Below are positions 11,371 through 22,557 of a stretch of 64,000 nt of DNA, piece by piece. This DNA comes from Haemonchus contortus (Eukaryota > Nematoda > Chromadorea > Rhabditida > Trichostrongylidae): NCBI GenBank assembly GCA_000469685.2, contig LS997567.1:18118422-18182421 (forward strand), read 5' to 3'. The position numbers and the translations under genes were made by a program. The notes under the pieces are model-generated. The model saw only the letters and a program-made list of their open reading frames with translations, was not told the origin of the DNA and did no database searches. Every line of letters starts with the position of its first letter. Positions within the stretch are counted from its first letter, which is position 1.

Positions 11371-11963
11371 TGCGGTATGCATCTCATTTGAATGACCACT
11401 GCGACCAAGTATCCTTCCTTGTGAGCCACCGTGGACTAATTCTTCAACACATTGTACGGTATAAACATCTGTTTATTTCATAGATTTGTCTCCAATTTCA
11501 AAGATTCCAAAGCAACTTTCCTCATTGAATGTACACCTGTAGAAAAAACTCATAATGCACATCCTACACTCCTTAAAACGGCTTTCACATCCTGACCCAC
11601 ATCTAGAATTTTCTGGAGCTTCTGTCCCGTTAACCAAAAAGTATTTTTCACTAGAGAACTCATACACAATGACATTCAATCGAAGGCCCCAAAGCCCTCT
11701 GAAAAGCATTTCACAATAGAAACAACAGGTTATACACGCTTCTATATATACAAATGTAGGGTGGATAGAAAGTACGGAATCATGAATAATCATTAATAAA
11801 ATTATTAATTAACTACGATTCATAATAGTGCTTAACTATTCGCTAAGCAACACGAACAGAAACAACTATGTAAGGTACTGTTTGAAATGCCTTTCCGTTT
11901 GCCAATATACAGACTTCCAATCTCTTGGTGTAAGCTTCCATAGTGGGCCGCAGGCAGTTGACA

Positions 11964-12161
11964 TCAATTTTCTCCCTTTCCCCCTCGAGTGCTGCTTTCA
12001 GTCACCCATCCCCACACGGAGTAGTTCATTGGACTGAGGTCTGAAGGATTAGTTGGCCACATACTCTTATGCCAGGATAAAGGGAGGTGGCACTTGCAAA
12101 AGTAAGTCGTTGACATTGATTCATGAGCTGGTGCCCGCCCGTGGAACAAAACATCACTCAT
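11964..12161 (-). pseudogene. Tc1/mariner-like transposase fragment
   Basis: A 65-residue minus-strand frame contains RAPAHES and then PSDLSPMNYSVWG. This corresponds to the catalytic D-x34-D region of mariner-family transposases (PDLNPMDYSVW in intact relatives). Only this part of the gene is visible. The first catalytic aspartate position is altered (GRAPAH in place of a D-containing box). It is a relic of a family different from the one at 8405. Confidence 0.65.
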
Positions 12162-12169
12162 TTCGAAAA

Positions 12170-15100
12170 CAGGCTCCTAGTTCTTACCATTTATTTCTGG
12201 AGCTCCTTTTAACCCAAGAAAGCAGCAGCAATGATTTTTACAGCAGCCTATGATTCTTGCTATTGCGAGCAACCACGACAATGAAGCTTTTTTGTCTGTT
12301 ATCCATCTTCTGTACTGCCCAGAAAAGTTTCTCGCGCTTCTCGAACCTATTCTTTGTCGCAGCTGCGTTCAACATCTTTTCTCGAAAGAGGCGATAACTG
12401 TACAGATCCAGATCTTGTTTGCCAATCTTCTGAACAGTTCAAACTTTTAAAATCGGCCGCAATTCTATTCAAAGTGACTTCGTTGTTGAGACGAAGCCTT
12501 TTTTTTGAAAGTCTTCCACATCCGCGGAAACTGACAGCTCTTGTTCGGTCTACTTTAGGAAGCGGTAAACGACCCTCCCTTTTCCTTTTATTGCCCGTCA
12601 TTTCTCGCAATCTACCAGTGATCGTCCCTGTTCGGCGAAAGGGTTGCCCAATGTGGAGGCGGCCGCATTTCTACTCGAACTTAGATCCACACTTTTGTTA
12701 TTTTGATAACAGCACGTTTCGCTTGCTTTACTCAAGGTATATGTTGTGCAGCTGAAACAGGGATTGACAGGTTACCGAGAAGCATGTAGCATTGGCGGAA
12801 GCTAAAAAATGAGATTAGGTAGGATAGAGTTGAACGAAATTTCATCAAGAGATTGCCTACTTACATGGAAACCAGTCATAGCATGAAATGGAGAGTAATG
12901 TTGAGACATGTTACATCAGCTGTCATCCCTCATAGATCATGCACAGTTATCTTGAATAGAACTTATTCGGCCTGTTCCAGTAAGAGAAGCGGCGCTCTAC
13001 TACCTTGCGCAGCTACAAAATACTATACAGAACGTTCCATTCTCACTCATGAAGTGCTATATCACCTGAAGAAGCATATTGAGAGGTCGGGACCTGTTTG
13101 GGATGGGCTTGCAAAAGAGCAAAATCAATTCAGCACTCTTGAGATTAAGAAACTACCGCCCACTGGGAAGGAACATGCAGACGACTAGGCGGTGTCGGAG
13201 GATCTTCATAAATTGTTTCGTAACTGTCCAAACGCCGCGAAACGAATGGGCAAAGGCTAGAAAAAGGCAAGCAAATGAAATGATGTGGACCCCATCCGAC
13301 GTTGTGAGCGTAGCGTTTCCACAGTGGTGGACGGTCCTCCTAATGAAACCCATAGCTCGACGTGCTGAGGTCTGGGGGCCAGGACAAAATGAAAAGAATG
13401 AGCATGCATGATCTCAGTAAAGCTCCGCTCGCGACGGGCGAGGCGTGCATACCAATAGAGGTTACTTATCAAAAATTTATAACTCTGTTGAAAGACGTTC
13501 TGGGATGACGGTAGAAGTAGAGGAAAGAAGTGGTTAGAAGCTATAGAAGCAGTCTGGCCAACTCACCGGAGTGCCTGAAGCTTAGTCAAGCCTCCACAAA
13601 GGACGCATCTAAGCTCGAACAGTTCACAGCTTTGTTCATCAACATTTTTAATTTTTCAAATTTCCTCTTTATATGACGCCACTGACATGACTTTCTCAAT
13701 ATTGAATCAAAAGCGCAAATAATGAGACGTAGCTAATCTCATTCCCTTTGTAACAGAATACGGTGGACGGCAAGACCCAGGTCAATATTTTACAGACGAA
13801 TTGGTCTTTACTATCAGCTGCTAAGCAGCTGTTCGTGACTTCAACGATCTATTCCAATCGGTCATCGCAGGTCAGTCCGAGCTAAAGCATCAGGGAGTGG
13901 CTGATGCAATATAATAACAGTTGCGACCACTAATAATTAGCAGCTTCTCGTCGGCTGTTCGATACCGATCCATCACCCAGGTAGACACTTTTCAGTGATA
14001 GTCTATGGACACTTTTCAGAGATAGTCTATGAATTACACTCTGCCAAAGCGACAGAGTGTAATCCAGATGGAGCACTGTTTGGGAGAAGCTCCCAAACAA
14101 ATACTGAGAAGTTTCCAGAAGTAGTAACTTTTGATAGCCAAAAGTGATGAAGTTTTCAATGCGCTAGTCCCAAAAGCAGACAACTTCTTACATGACTCAC
14201 CAAGACTATCACCCAGAGCGAAATCAACAGTATAGACAGAAACCCCATGGTCACAATCGTTTCCAATCTTCGTACTCTTCTCAGTAATCTTTGGAACTAT
14301 AACATCTTACTCTAATGAATATCAAGTCCAGAGAACGTGAAGACAGTAAAATCTTCCTTAGGAGCAGCATAGCAATTTCGAAGTAACATATACGTTTTCC
14401 AAGTAATCGTCTCAGGCTCTAATCCCCACCAGCACTTCACAGGGAACACTTGTGCTACCAGGTGAGGAAGCATCAGACCGTGCGAAAAATCTGTAGTAAG
14501 GCGTTGTTGCCTTTTCCAAGAAATAGGGCGTATTCTGGTGATGAGTTATGAGGATGACCAACAGAAATCTTTCTGCCTAACTTGTAGCAGACAATCTTCA
14601 TTGGTAGGTTTGAATATTTTTCCAGTTTAAACGCAATTTCGCGATTATTCTTCAAACTCTCTGAACAGGAGGTCCAAAGATGTCACACGCAGCGTACACC
14701 CCACATTTTTTACAGTCTTCAAAACAAAAAATCTTTGATATTAGCCGCTTTACGATTACAAAAGACTCGAATCGGCTTCATAATATTTCAATGATGTCCT
14801 TGTATCAGTCGAACCTCAGTGTGCACAGACTAATATTCGTATTACAGTTTATATAGCAGGACGAACAGCATTTAGTGTCACTCGGTCTATTGTTATAGCC
14901 TTCAACTAAAGCACATCATGTTTGGCCCAGCTTCCATAGATTAGTGTCTTATTCCGCAGTGATTTATATCACATTCAAAAAATGTCAACAATTGTCTGAC
15001 TCGCAAAGTTGGCCTTACTATGTTATGTTATGAGATCAATAGCAATTATAAGTGTATAAGGATACTCGAAGGTTAATAGTTGTCTCGTCTGCTCTATTAC

Positions 15101-15770
15101 ATGAGCAACTTACAGCACGATGTTCTATGATACAGACTCATACTATCCTTTTTTCGACAACTTCCTATCTCTGTGACGTACAGCACCACTCAAGAGATTG
15201 CATCAAGTCCTTTACTGGACGAAATGGAGATGTCGTATTGCCGCTACCCGACAGCCATTGGACCCATCAGTCACACTGCGCGAGGTTACACACGACCACT
15301 ATACAACGATGTGGCCACCGACAACTAGGCATCATAACTCATCTCATTCGGTTAGCTCTTCGTGCCACTCGGCGCGGAATAGTGCTCTGAGTTAGAAACT
15401 TGCCCTCAAAGCTTGACCCGAGGTGCTGAATGAAGAGAAAACCGGCAGGGAAAATATAGTGCAACTGGGCTGATACACAAAAGCAATTCTACTCAATGGG
15501 GAATGTTTAGAAGGAGCGAGACCGTTCCAAATTCTCATGGAACTTTGAGTAGATACATTAGTACCTCGACGGGGTGTAGAATTTTGATAACCAGCATGTA
15601 AAGTAATACTGCTGAATGAGTTTCTAAAAAGTGGTGATGATCCATTTTGCATCGACCACAAATGTCACTGTGGCGTAGCCTAGCTATGGTTTTTTGAGCG
15701 GGAAATGTAGTCTTGCTCCAGGCCAACGCCAAAGCATTTTCTCAGCGTGCGTCCTTTTCAGTTGAAGCTT
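12170..15770. other. Long stretch without recognised genes
   Basis: Frames of 60-130 codons occur on both strands: for example 12,354-12,755 plus, a basic 87-residue frame at 12,347-12,610 minus, 12,853-13,188 plus and 15,052-15,390 plus. None carries a family motif I recognise or convincing splice sites. The minus frame at 12,347-12,610 is rich in Lys/Arg and could be an exon of the minus-strand host gene, but nothing confirms this. Confidence 0.3.
13984..14097. repeat. Short tandem duplication followed by two hairpins
   Basis: A 24-bp segment beginning GACACTTTTCAG and ending AGTCTATG is present twice in tandem at 13,984-14,032. Next come two stem-loops. One is ATTACACTCTG / CAGAGTGTAAT at about 14,034-14,064. 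The other is GTTTGGGAG / CTCCCAAAC at about 14,078-14,098. Confidence 0.6.
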
Positions 15771-15829
15771 TTATCACATTTTCTGACATATGACATATTC
15801 CTGACACGAATTGTTCGCGCTACCATTTG

Positions 15830-16600
15830 CACTTCTCCCATTTATTTGAGGCAGAATGGACATATTTGCACCTCGCCAATCGCCAGGAATCTGACCATCT
15901 CGTTCGCTGCCGTTCTCGTGTTCGCTTGACACCCCGAGAGATCCGGTCCGTAACCGCCCTAGTCCAACGGTCGTCACTAGATCGCATACCGTGTCCGGTG
16001 CTGGTCTTCGATTTCTTGGGTAATCAACGGCATCCCTGATCTTCATACGATGACAGATTCCCTTCTATAATTGCGTGTATGGGCGATTCCGAACATCGTC
16101 TTTTCCAAAGTGCGTCGAATTACGCTGACAGCATGTTCATCCTGCTTTCGTAGAGGCGCGCACGTCAAAGCAATAAGGGCAGCACTGTCGAAAAGGTGAT
16201 CGCGGAGCCTGATGTTCTTTGTCTTCTTCACTACTCCCACGACATTCTTAAGCCAGGCGGCCACGCACGCTATCGCGCGCGCTAGGGGCTCTAGCCATGA
16301 GGGACGGGGCCACATGAGCTGGTTTTCATTATAGACGTATATCGGATTTATGAGTTTCCGCTCAAACCCCGGAGTGGTTTGAGCGGAAACTCATAAATCC
16401 GATATACGTGTCCGCTTCTGTCCCGACGCTATCAAAGGCCTTCTTCAACTGCGTGGACGCGGAGATCTTCGGCTTCGTATCCCGTGCACAATCGACCGTC
16501 TTTCGTCCCGGGCATACATATAATGCCGCCAATCCAAGTCAACCAATCGGTCACATCCGGCACGATCTCTCCCTTTTTGCCTCGTTGATCTTGCTATAAT
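15830..16600 (-). pseudogene. LINE A, 3' part (second copy), decayed
   Basis: On the minus strand, the block LKKAFDSVGTEA at about 16,440-16,410 is the RT core. The frame at 16,315-16,043 has KNVVGVVKKTKNIRL and RKQDEHAVSVIRRTLEKT, and the frame at 16,046-15,774 has KIRDAVDYPRNRR. These follow the same order as the copy at 4.1-7.3 kb. About 0.6 kb of RT between the two blocks is missing and is replaced by the palindrome at 16,335-16,409. The 5' part of the same copy appears to be at 17,728-17,270, separated by a MITE. Confidence 0.75.
16335..16409. repeat. Perfect 34-bp inverted repeat with 7-nt loop
   Basis: The arm at 16,335-16,368 is matched exactly by its reverse complement at 16,376-16,409, around the loop CCGGAGT. 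It sits where a stretch of LINE A has been lost. A perfect 34-bp stem is not expected in decayed sequence unless it is young. Confidence 0.9.
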
Positions 16601-16807
16601 ATTTGCGTTCAAATTATAATCCAAGTTTTATATTCTAGTTTAATTACCCAATTTTGAGGTAAAGTAGCAAGTCGAACCGTGTTGTGTTCTACATACGATT
16701 CACCCGCGTGGCACACTGAACTAAGAGGCAAGCGTTTGGACGATCCCAATACGTCAAGATATAACAGCATTTTGTACCCCTGCGATACTTCAATGAGTAT
16801 TGTAATA

Positions 16808-17263
16808 CAGTGCGTTTCAGTGGTACACGTAAACCCATCATTTTAACAAAAAATTTTCTAGAAGAGCTGGCCCAATTTAGCAGAACACATTATCAGATTT
16901 GTGACTCAAGAAAACTGTGAACAACATCTATTCAGGCAGGCAAGTCAACAAGAAAATTCTTTAGAATCATTTCTCTGGATTTCGACCGTTTCATAATACA
17001 CGTCCGTGATTATTGATATTCATGAAGTATACTGTTGTGTTTGTATAAATAAACTGTTATCCAAGTGGATGTATACTATGAAACGGTCGAAACTCGAAAA
17101 AATACTTATAAAATATTCCTTTGTAAAATTGAAGTTCTGAAAACCTATTTTCCATTGTATTCTAATGCAGCAAGTTCCCTGATGCTACTAATTTGGATCA
17201 CCCCCTTAAGAACAATTTTTGTTGAGATGAGGGGTGGACGTATACTACTGAAACGCATTGTAG
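16808..17263. mobile_element. Inverted-repeat MITE, about 455 bp, with an inner fold-back
   Basis: The left end TGCGTTTCAGTGGTACACGT is mirrored at the right end by a sequence reading inward TGCGTTTCAGTAGTATACGT. Similarity extends inward for about 45 bp on each side. Inside, a second inverted pair (16,981-17,004 and 17,066-17,092, core TTCGACCGTTTCAT) forms a smaller fold-back. The element interrupts the minus-strand LINE A copy. The ORF at 17,065-17,268 lies inside it and is not a gene. Confidence 0.7.
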
Positions 17264-17269
17264 TGTAGA

Positions 17270-17728
17270 TATGATCGAATGTACTGAACCCTCTCCCAAA
17301 CCCTGCTTGCTCGCATGGCTATCCTTCATCTAATATTCTGCCAATCCCGTTTAGAATGACGCGTGTGAAAAACTTTTAGATTACAGACAGCAGATTGAGC
17401 GATAATTGCCAATATCGTCTCGATTTCCTTTTTTATACAGCGTCCGACAGGTACAGGTAAAGAGCCTAGCTAGAGTTTTGACAATAAGGGGTGGAAGACT
17501 TTTCAGATGACCAGTTTGATCCTATCGGGACCGGGCGCGGTACAATTCTTCGTCGACGTGATGGTATGCCGAATTTCGGAAGGGAGGACCGATGGAGTGA
17601 TATATTCGTCTTTCCTAAGAGGGGGAGTAGGCAGGTAGGAGTGGCTGATGAAGAGGTCCGAGTAGAAGTCGTAGACGACTTTCTCCATTGCCCTTCGAGA
17701 TGCAGTAACTGTTCCGTCAGGACATGTA
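17270..17728 (-). pseudogene. LINE A, middle part (second copy), decayed
   Basis: The minus strand reads MEKVVYDFYSDLF and then SEIRHTITSTKN and APGPDRIK (17,688-17,503). Degenerate remnants of the following RT blocks run to about 17,270, where the MITE begins. The matching part of the first copy lies at about 5,660-6,130. Its upstream edge at about 17,728 abuts a BEL integrase fragment on the same strand, giving a chimeric open frame (17,987-17,466). Confidence 0.75.
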
Positions 17729-18170
17729 TTTCAAGAGGGATCGGAAGGTTCACAGGCCTCCGTATTTTTCTTCTGATTGCTGCCAGAAGCTCTGCTTCAC
17801 GAATTCCACCATCTGCGCCACGTTCTACATAATTTATTCGCGCCATTTTCCACTCATTGCGTGGAAGGATTAGGTAGTTCGCTATGACCACGTCTCCCAA
17901 AGTAGGAATTAAAAAAGAGGAAAAACCTGTGGTTCTAAGTGAGCCTTTTAATTTTCGAGCAGAGATGGTAGATATTGCGCCTGCCATACCTTCCAGAATA
18001 GCTGTTTCCTGAAACGAAGAGGGAAATTACGCAAGAAACCCTTTGCGAATACGCGTCCAGCAGCGGCACTTGCGACAATACTTGCACTTTTGCCTAGGGC
18101 ATACGCGTGACAAGAAGTGGATGTTCTTGAAACATTCCGTGGACATTCCACTCTATGTCGCGACACAAAT
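17728..18170 (-). pseudogene. BEL/Pao integrase C-terminal (DUF5641-type) fragment
   Basis: The minus strand contains QLFWKVWQAQYLPSLLE and then PTLGDVVIANYLILPRNEWK, EAELLAAIRRKIRRPVNL and IPLEI. These match, block for block, the region after the integrase core in the BEL element at 28,860-29,140. Only this part remains. It stops abruptly at about 17,728, where LINE A sequence continues in an open frame. The upstream side (18,030-18,170) is basic and Cys-containing and may be more BEL sequence, but I cannot place it. Confidence 0.75.
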
Positions 18171-18416
18171 AGCAGGGAAAAATGTAGTCACGCTCACGGG
18201 AGTGATGAAGATCAATTCATATAAATAGCAGACATGTATACACCTAGTTCGTAATTCAACCTTAGTCGCGAACGTGAAACTTCAATGGCGAGGGTTGTAT
18301 TTGTGCTGCAAACGGGAGAGTCTCTATCCCGCTCGATCAGTCAATCAACCTTCACGTAATCAGCAGCCAGCGTCGCTCAGACTGGGGGTCTTGTAAAGGC
18401 TTAGGGTGCGCAGGAG

Positions 18417-18684
18417 TGGCTGCTTTTATAGTCCGCCGGCCGGCCGGCGTGAAGGCCGAGGCAGTGCTAGGAAGGGGGAGAGGCGACAGGGCCTTCCGAC
18501 GCGGTCGCGTCGCGCCCAAGCCCTTCGAAGGGCGAAGGCAAATTGTTTTGATCTTGTTTTCTTTATTTTCAGCCCTCCGAAGAGGCTTTGGCGCGACGCC
18601 ACCGCGTCGAAAGGTCCTGTCTGCCTCCTTCCCCCCGCCCGACACTACCTCGGCCGGCTCGCCGGCGGACTCTGAAAGCAGCCA
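18417..18684. mobile_element. Fold-back element with about 125-bp arms
   Basis: The left end TGGCTGCTTTTATAGTCCGC and the right end, read inward, TGGCTGCTTTCAGAGTCCGC are inverted copies. The complementarity continues through nearly the whole element, including ACGCGGTCGCGTCGCGCC against ACGCGGTGGCGTCGCGCC. Only an AT-rich loop of about 40 bp around 18,540-18,580 is unpaired. Related ends occur near 3424-3465, 46,524, 49,873-50,041, 50,521-50,732 and 51,532. Overlapping GC-rich frames here are not genes. Confidence 0.8.
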
Positions 18685-18715
18685 GTGAATGCCACCACTC
18701 TTGTTAAGCAGTTAA

Positions 18716-19955
18716 ATGAAGGAAATAAGTATCCGGGGCGCACAGGACGCCTGGTGTGGAGTAATAGGCTGTTTGTGCCCCACTCCGAGCTCTGGCTGTT
18801 CGTTTTACCGCATATACGCCATTCCACGCAACAGCGAAGTTTACGAAGTATTCCGCTGTATGTGCTGGTCAGAGCATGTGAAACTGGAGGTCGTCGTAGT
18901 GAATGTAGACGCAAAGTTAGGGAATCAGTGTTTCAAGATATTCTATTCTCTTTTAAATGTTCCGGTCACCATTCCTTCCCTCCGAATCACCTTATGTCTC
19001 TATCCATACCACCCACTCCAGCGCTTGCAAGACAGTTCATCACCGACAGTTAGGACACGGCTACCTGGAGTAGAGCCATAAATCCACCCTTTCGAGTCGA
19101 AACTAAAAAGCAAGCGCGGTCCTTCAACTGCTCAGTAAACGACAATCGCAAATGCACAGCCGCAGAATTTACGGTAGTCTGTCATTGCCTTTCGAATGAT
19201 ACCGAAAAGGATACCGTCAAATTGCGCTCAAAAGCCCGGTCGAAACGGCTCCCTGGAGTTGGTGCACAGCGCAAACTCTGACCCTTTTACGAAAATTTCT
19301 CAAGCAAAGTCTTCGGATTTTATTGTAACCTCAATCAGACGGTGGATACGGTTCTTGAAGTAACTAGAAACGACGTATGCGCAATAGAAGACGCCATGTT
19401 GCAAAGTAGTTACCACTGCTCTGGAGGCGCGTGCGCGACAATTCCGTGTTTCTCAAAGACAGAGACCATCGGAGAGGTGCTACGCGATCGACATGCCTTG
19501 ACAATTCCATGACCAGCAAACAGGATCCATGTTAAAATTTCATTTTGAGTTTGCGCGGCAAATACTCCATTGTACTATTAACTGCGGTACAAAAAGGGAA
19601 CACCTTCGTGCTTACTGGGATTCTCAAATACGTAAATACCTTTCATCCCGTCCTTCTATCAACAATAGAGGGCGGCGACAACATTTACAATGAATTCCAG
19701 TGGCCACATTTTGGACACATATTTGATGTGATTTTCATATGGTACAGAACCTTATTATTGGCGCTTATAGCGGTGGCAATGGCCCCACTGATATCTTACG
19801 TGTGTATAACTTCCGTAGATGCACCATCTTCCTTGGCATTGCGTACAGGGAAGGTAATCCGCTGTTTTCCTTTGCGCATATTCTATGTTAGCAGGCGTCC
19901 TCAAAGATCAATATACCCGTCGACAAAGAGCGGCAAGAAGAGCGCTCAGCCATGA
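18716..19955 (+). pseudogene. Envelope-like glycoprotein of a BEL retrotransposon, decayed
   Basis: The frame at 18,716-19,081 has a Cys-rich segment (CLCPTPSSGCSFYR, then VYEVFRCMCW). A further Cys-rich part around 19,140-19,480 includes YHCSGGACA. The frame at 19,545-19,955 ends with a hydrophobic segment (LLLALIAVAMAPLISYVCI) that could be a membrane anchor, followed by a basic tail. This arrangement fits the phlebovirus-glycoprotein-like envelopes known in some nematode BEL elements. At least two frameshifts or stops break it. It precedes the coiled-coil/CCHC remnant at 20.1-21.3 kb on the same strand. The family name is inference from Cys patterns. Confidence 0.5.
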
Positions 19956-20141
19956 CTAATAATCAATGAACAATCACGAAGTAGTCAAATTAGAGTGCGT
20001 CGCCATTAAGCGCTTAGTCATCAAGAAATCAATAGAAGATCTGATTGAGATTACAATATCAAGATGTGCCTGCGCCATAATTATTATCAAGTTACAAAAC
20101 AAAGAAGAGACTTCATTATATCCTTTAACCCCTTTTTTCAG

Positions 20142-21260
20142 TCTTTGGAAGATTTGCGCCGTGACTTTCGCAGTCTGCATGCATTTGCGCTACTGAAGCT
20201 CCTAGTGGAGAAACTACGAGTCGAGATAGCCTTTATCCGATCGCAACTCTACACCTTCTTCACCGTTCCTGCACTTTTATGCGCCAACGAGCTATTGAGA
20301 TGGACATGGGGCGCGAGTGGATGGACGCCCCCATCGTATGAAGCAGGACATCCGCTCCAAAGACAGCCGGTTGACATCGAAAGAGTGGCCACAAACTACA
20401 GCAACTTGATCGATATCGCCAAATGCTCATCAAAATCCGTGCGTCAGTTACGGAGGAACAGCAGGGAGATAGCTCGAATTTTCAGTCGAAGATGCGTGCA
20501 GCTGTGGCGCAGTTTCAGTCCTCGTTGGAATCGGCTTTAGTCGCTATGGAGCAGTACTCGCTGCAACCGACCATATTGAAAAGGGCATTCAGGTTGAAGA
20601 AAGAGACGAAGCGACTATCCATCAAGACCAATATTCGCGTCACCCGTCGCCTGCGCCTGAGGGCACAGCGATGCAAGACCAAGAGCAAGAGGTAATTCAA
20701 GAAAATGTCGAATTCCTTGAGGAAGTCGAAGCAAAAGAAGCACTGACTGTAGAAAAAATGGAGGAACATCGGGAAGACGCTCAGGAGCGCATGGGATTGG
20801 AACAGACGGATAGCACAGCAGATTCAGTAGCTCGAACAGCCTCGCGCCAATCTCCGCCATGTCACTGATGGTTTGCGCCAACAACCTACTTGCCCACCGA
20901 GAAGATACGGATAGAGGAGCGATCAGGCACGAGGGTGAACAAATTAAGACGTGCGACTTCTACAGGGCAGTGAGTAGACATTACTCAGGTTTGATGCGGC
21001 CAATAACAGACGTTTCTAGGCGCCGCCGAATGATCGACGAAAAAGAGACGTGCGAGGAATGTCTCGTGCACTGTAGGAGAGGGAACGTTGCCCAAAATAT
21101 TATGTGCGATTCTTCCATTGCGGCAGTTATGAGCACCACTCAGCTCCATGATGAAAGCGAGGTGATAACTGAGAGGACGGCGAGGGCACGGCACAGTTCG
21201 GCAAAAGCGACGGAGCGAATCGAGCAGCTGGAACGTGATCTACGCTTCTTTCAAGCCTAA
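20142..21260 (+). pseudogene. Coiled-coil/zinc-knuckle ORF of a BEL element, decayed relative of ORF3 at 29.6 kb
   Basis: Pieces in three frames match the intact protein at 29,564-31,030 in order. VEKLRVEIAFIRSQL and FFTVPALL lie at about 20,200-20,280. MQDQEQEVIQENVEFLEEVE starts at 20,671. The basic Cys-rich end (RRRRMIDEKETCEECL, then IEQLERDLRFFQA) is at 21,020-21,260. The acidic block is present once here but twice in the intact element. A polypyrimidine stretch ending TTTTTTCAG lies at about 20,133-20,141, just before the homology starts. This mirrors the 3' splice site in front of the intact ORF. Several zinc-binding cysteines of the last knuckle are lost. Confidence 0.8.
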
Positions 21261-22283
21261 AAGACTTCTGGGCCGAGAGTATAGCAGTTAGACCGCAATT
21301 CTTGTGATCAATCGCTCGCAGGGCATCCAGCATTAACATCTGACATTTGTTTTGCTGGAACCTTCCAAAGGCTCTGCGCTTATCTGCTCGATCTTGCGCG
21401 GCAAATGCCAACGCTCGTATGAGTACGTTGCATGCGCAGTAAAAACAGTTCTTCCTCTAGAATGCAAGTTACTGTCCCTTGAGATTGTATTTGGGTTTAG
21501 TTACCCAAGTTTGAGGAGGAATAATGTTGAATTGTGCCGTGTGTCGTGGTTGCAACTGTGCGGAAATAGAACTACCGGTATCGCTTTGAGAAGTCACACC
21601 TGTTGATATTCAGTGCTTTCGATGCGCCGGCTGGTTGTTTATTCATCACTTCAGTGCTCTAGCGAGGCTTAATTGTTAACAGTGAGCCAGACCGTTCAAC
21701 AAGCGAGTGTGTAATTTCGTAATTTTCTTTGCTCTCTCTTCTTTCCGTCCCAAGTAGTGAGCTGATTCGACAAAGGATTGTTTTAATATACTTTTTAGTC
21801 ATGTTCAGTTCTTTTCTTTGTTTTTTTTTGGTTGGTTTCTGTTCTTTTTTTGTTGATCCTAGACCTAACAGTCTAGCAGTCTCGTTAGCTCTTGCATTCC
21901 CGGACTGTAGCGCGTCCTCGGGCGCATAGTAAATAAATAAATAAATAAATAAATAAAAAGCAAGGAACCGAAGAAAAATCGGAAATGCAACTGAATCTGA
22001 AAAGCAGAGCCCCGGGACCGCATATGAAAGTCATATAAATATTTAGCATACGACTAAAGAAAGGCGGAATTAGGGAAATAGTAAAAATGACTCAGAAAGG
22101 GATTAACCAATGCTGATACCAACGACTGACATGAGACAAAGTGACAGAAATTGTTTCGGTGATCAGGAACCAGTGTGTCTAGTTATAACGAAAGGGACTG
22201 AACACTAAGTTCGTATCAGCTCAGTGCATGAACTTAAAATGCAAAGCAGTAATCTTATTTCAGACCATTCCAAAAAAAACTAC
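21261..22283. other. Downstream flank of the decayed BEL and intron-like DNA
   Basis: No gene is recognised. The start may hold the old 3' LTR: 21,490-21,550 resembles 16,640-16,690. There is a short AATA-type tandem run at about 21,930-21,957. The rest, 21,960-22,283, has no frame and would lie in an intron of the SAP130-like gene or beyond its last visible exon. Confidence 0.35.
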
Positions 22284-22370
22284 CTTGATCTGATCCGAAG
22301 CAGGGTCCGTTTCAAACGTTTGTTTTCTCATTCTCTTCCGTGGGCTTTCTTCAGTATTCTCGATACCGCA
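22284..22370 (-). CDS. Exon of a SAP130-like gene (basic SPRK motif)
   Basis: The 87-bp minus-strand exon is bounded by TTATTTTAG at the 3' splice site (just above 22,370) and by GTAGTT after 22,284. It encodes 29 residues containing ESPRKRMRKQTFET. In vertebrate SAP130, a Sin3 corepressor subunit, a similar SPRKKPRKQ motif lies some distance after an RPSILRK motif. The exon at 22,558-22,786 on the same strand has PRPSILRK, and the reading phases join through a 10-bp exon between them. The rest of the SAP130 C-terminus is not visible in this window. The assignment rests on two short motifs in the right order, so it is plausible rather than certain. Confidence 0.5.
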
Positions 22371-22489
22371 CTAAAATAACGGCAAACAAATTTCTCACAT
22401 ATGAAATTTGGAAAGAAGGAAATGATTCTTTGCAATGCAAGAATCTATAGCTTTTTACGAGTGTAACATCGCCCGATTCTTTCGCTCAC

Positions 22490-22499
22490 CTCCAGTTTC
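22490..22499 (-). CDS. 10-bp microexon of the SAP130-like gene
   Basis: The sequence GAAACTGGAG on the minus strand follows a strong acceptor (TTTTTTTTCAG) and precedes GTGAGC. The upstream exon ends in phase 2 and the downstream exon starts in phase 0. Ten bases are exactly what is needed to join them in frame, giving Pro-Lys-Leu-Glu across the junctions. The alternative is that the acceptor leads a longer terminal exon ending at a nearby stop. Confidence 0.4.
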
Positions 22500-22557
22500 C
22501 TGAAAAAAAAACTCGGCATAAGGTAACAAGGAAATGCAAAATGCAAGGAGTACTCAC

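Noticed and set aside
18406..18688. Two overlapping 89-90-codon plus frames and a 97-codon minus frame rich in Arg/Pro
   Set aside because: They lie in a fold-back element whose arms are complementary, which keeps GC-rich frames open by composition.
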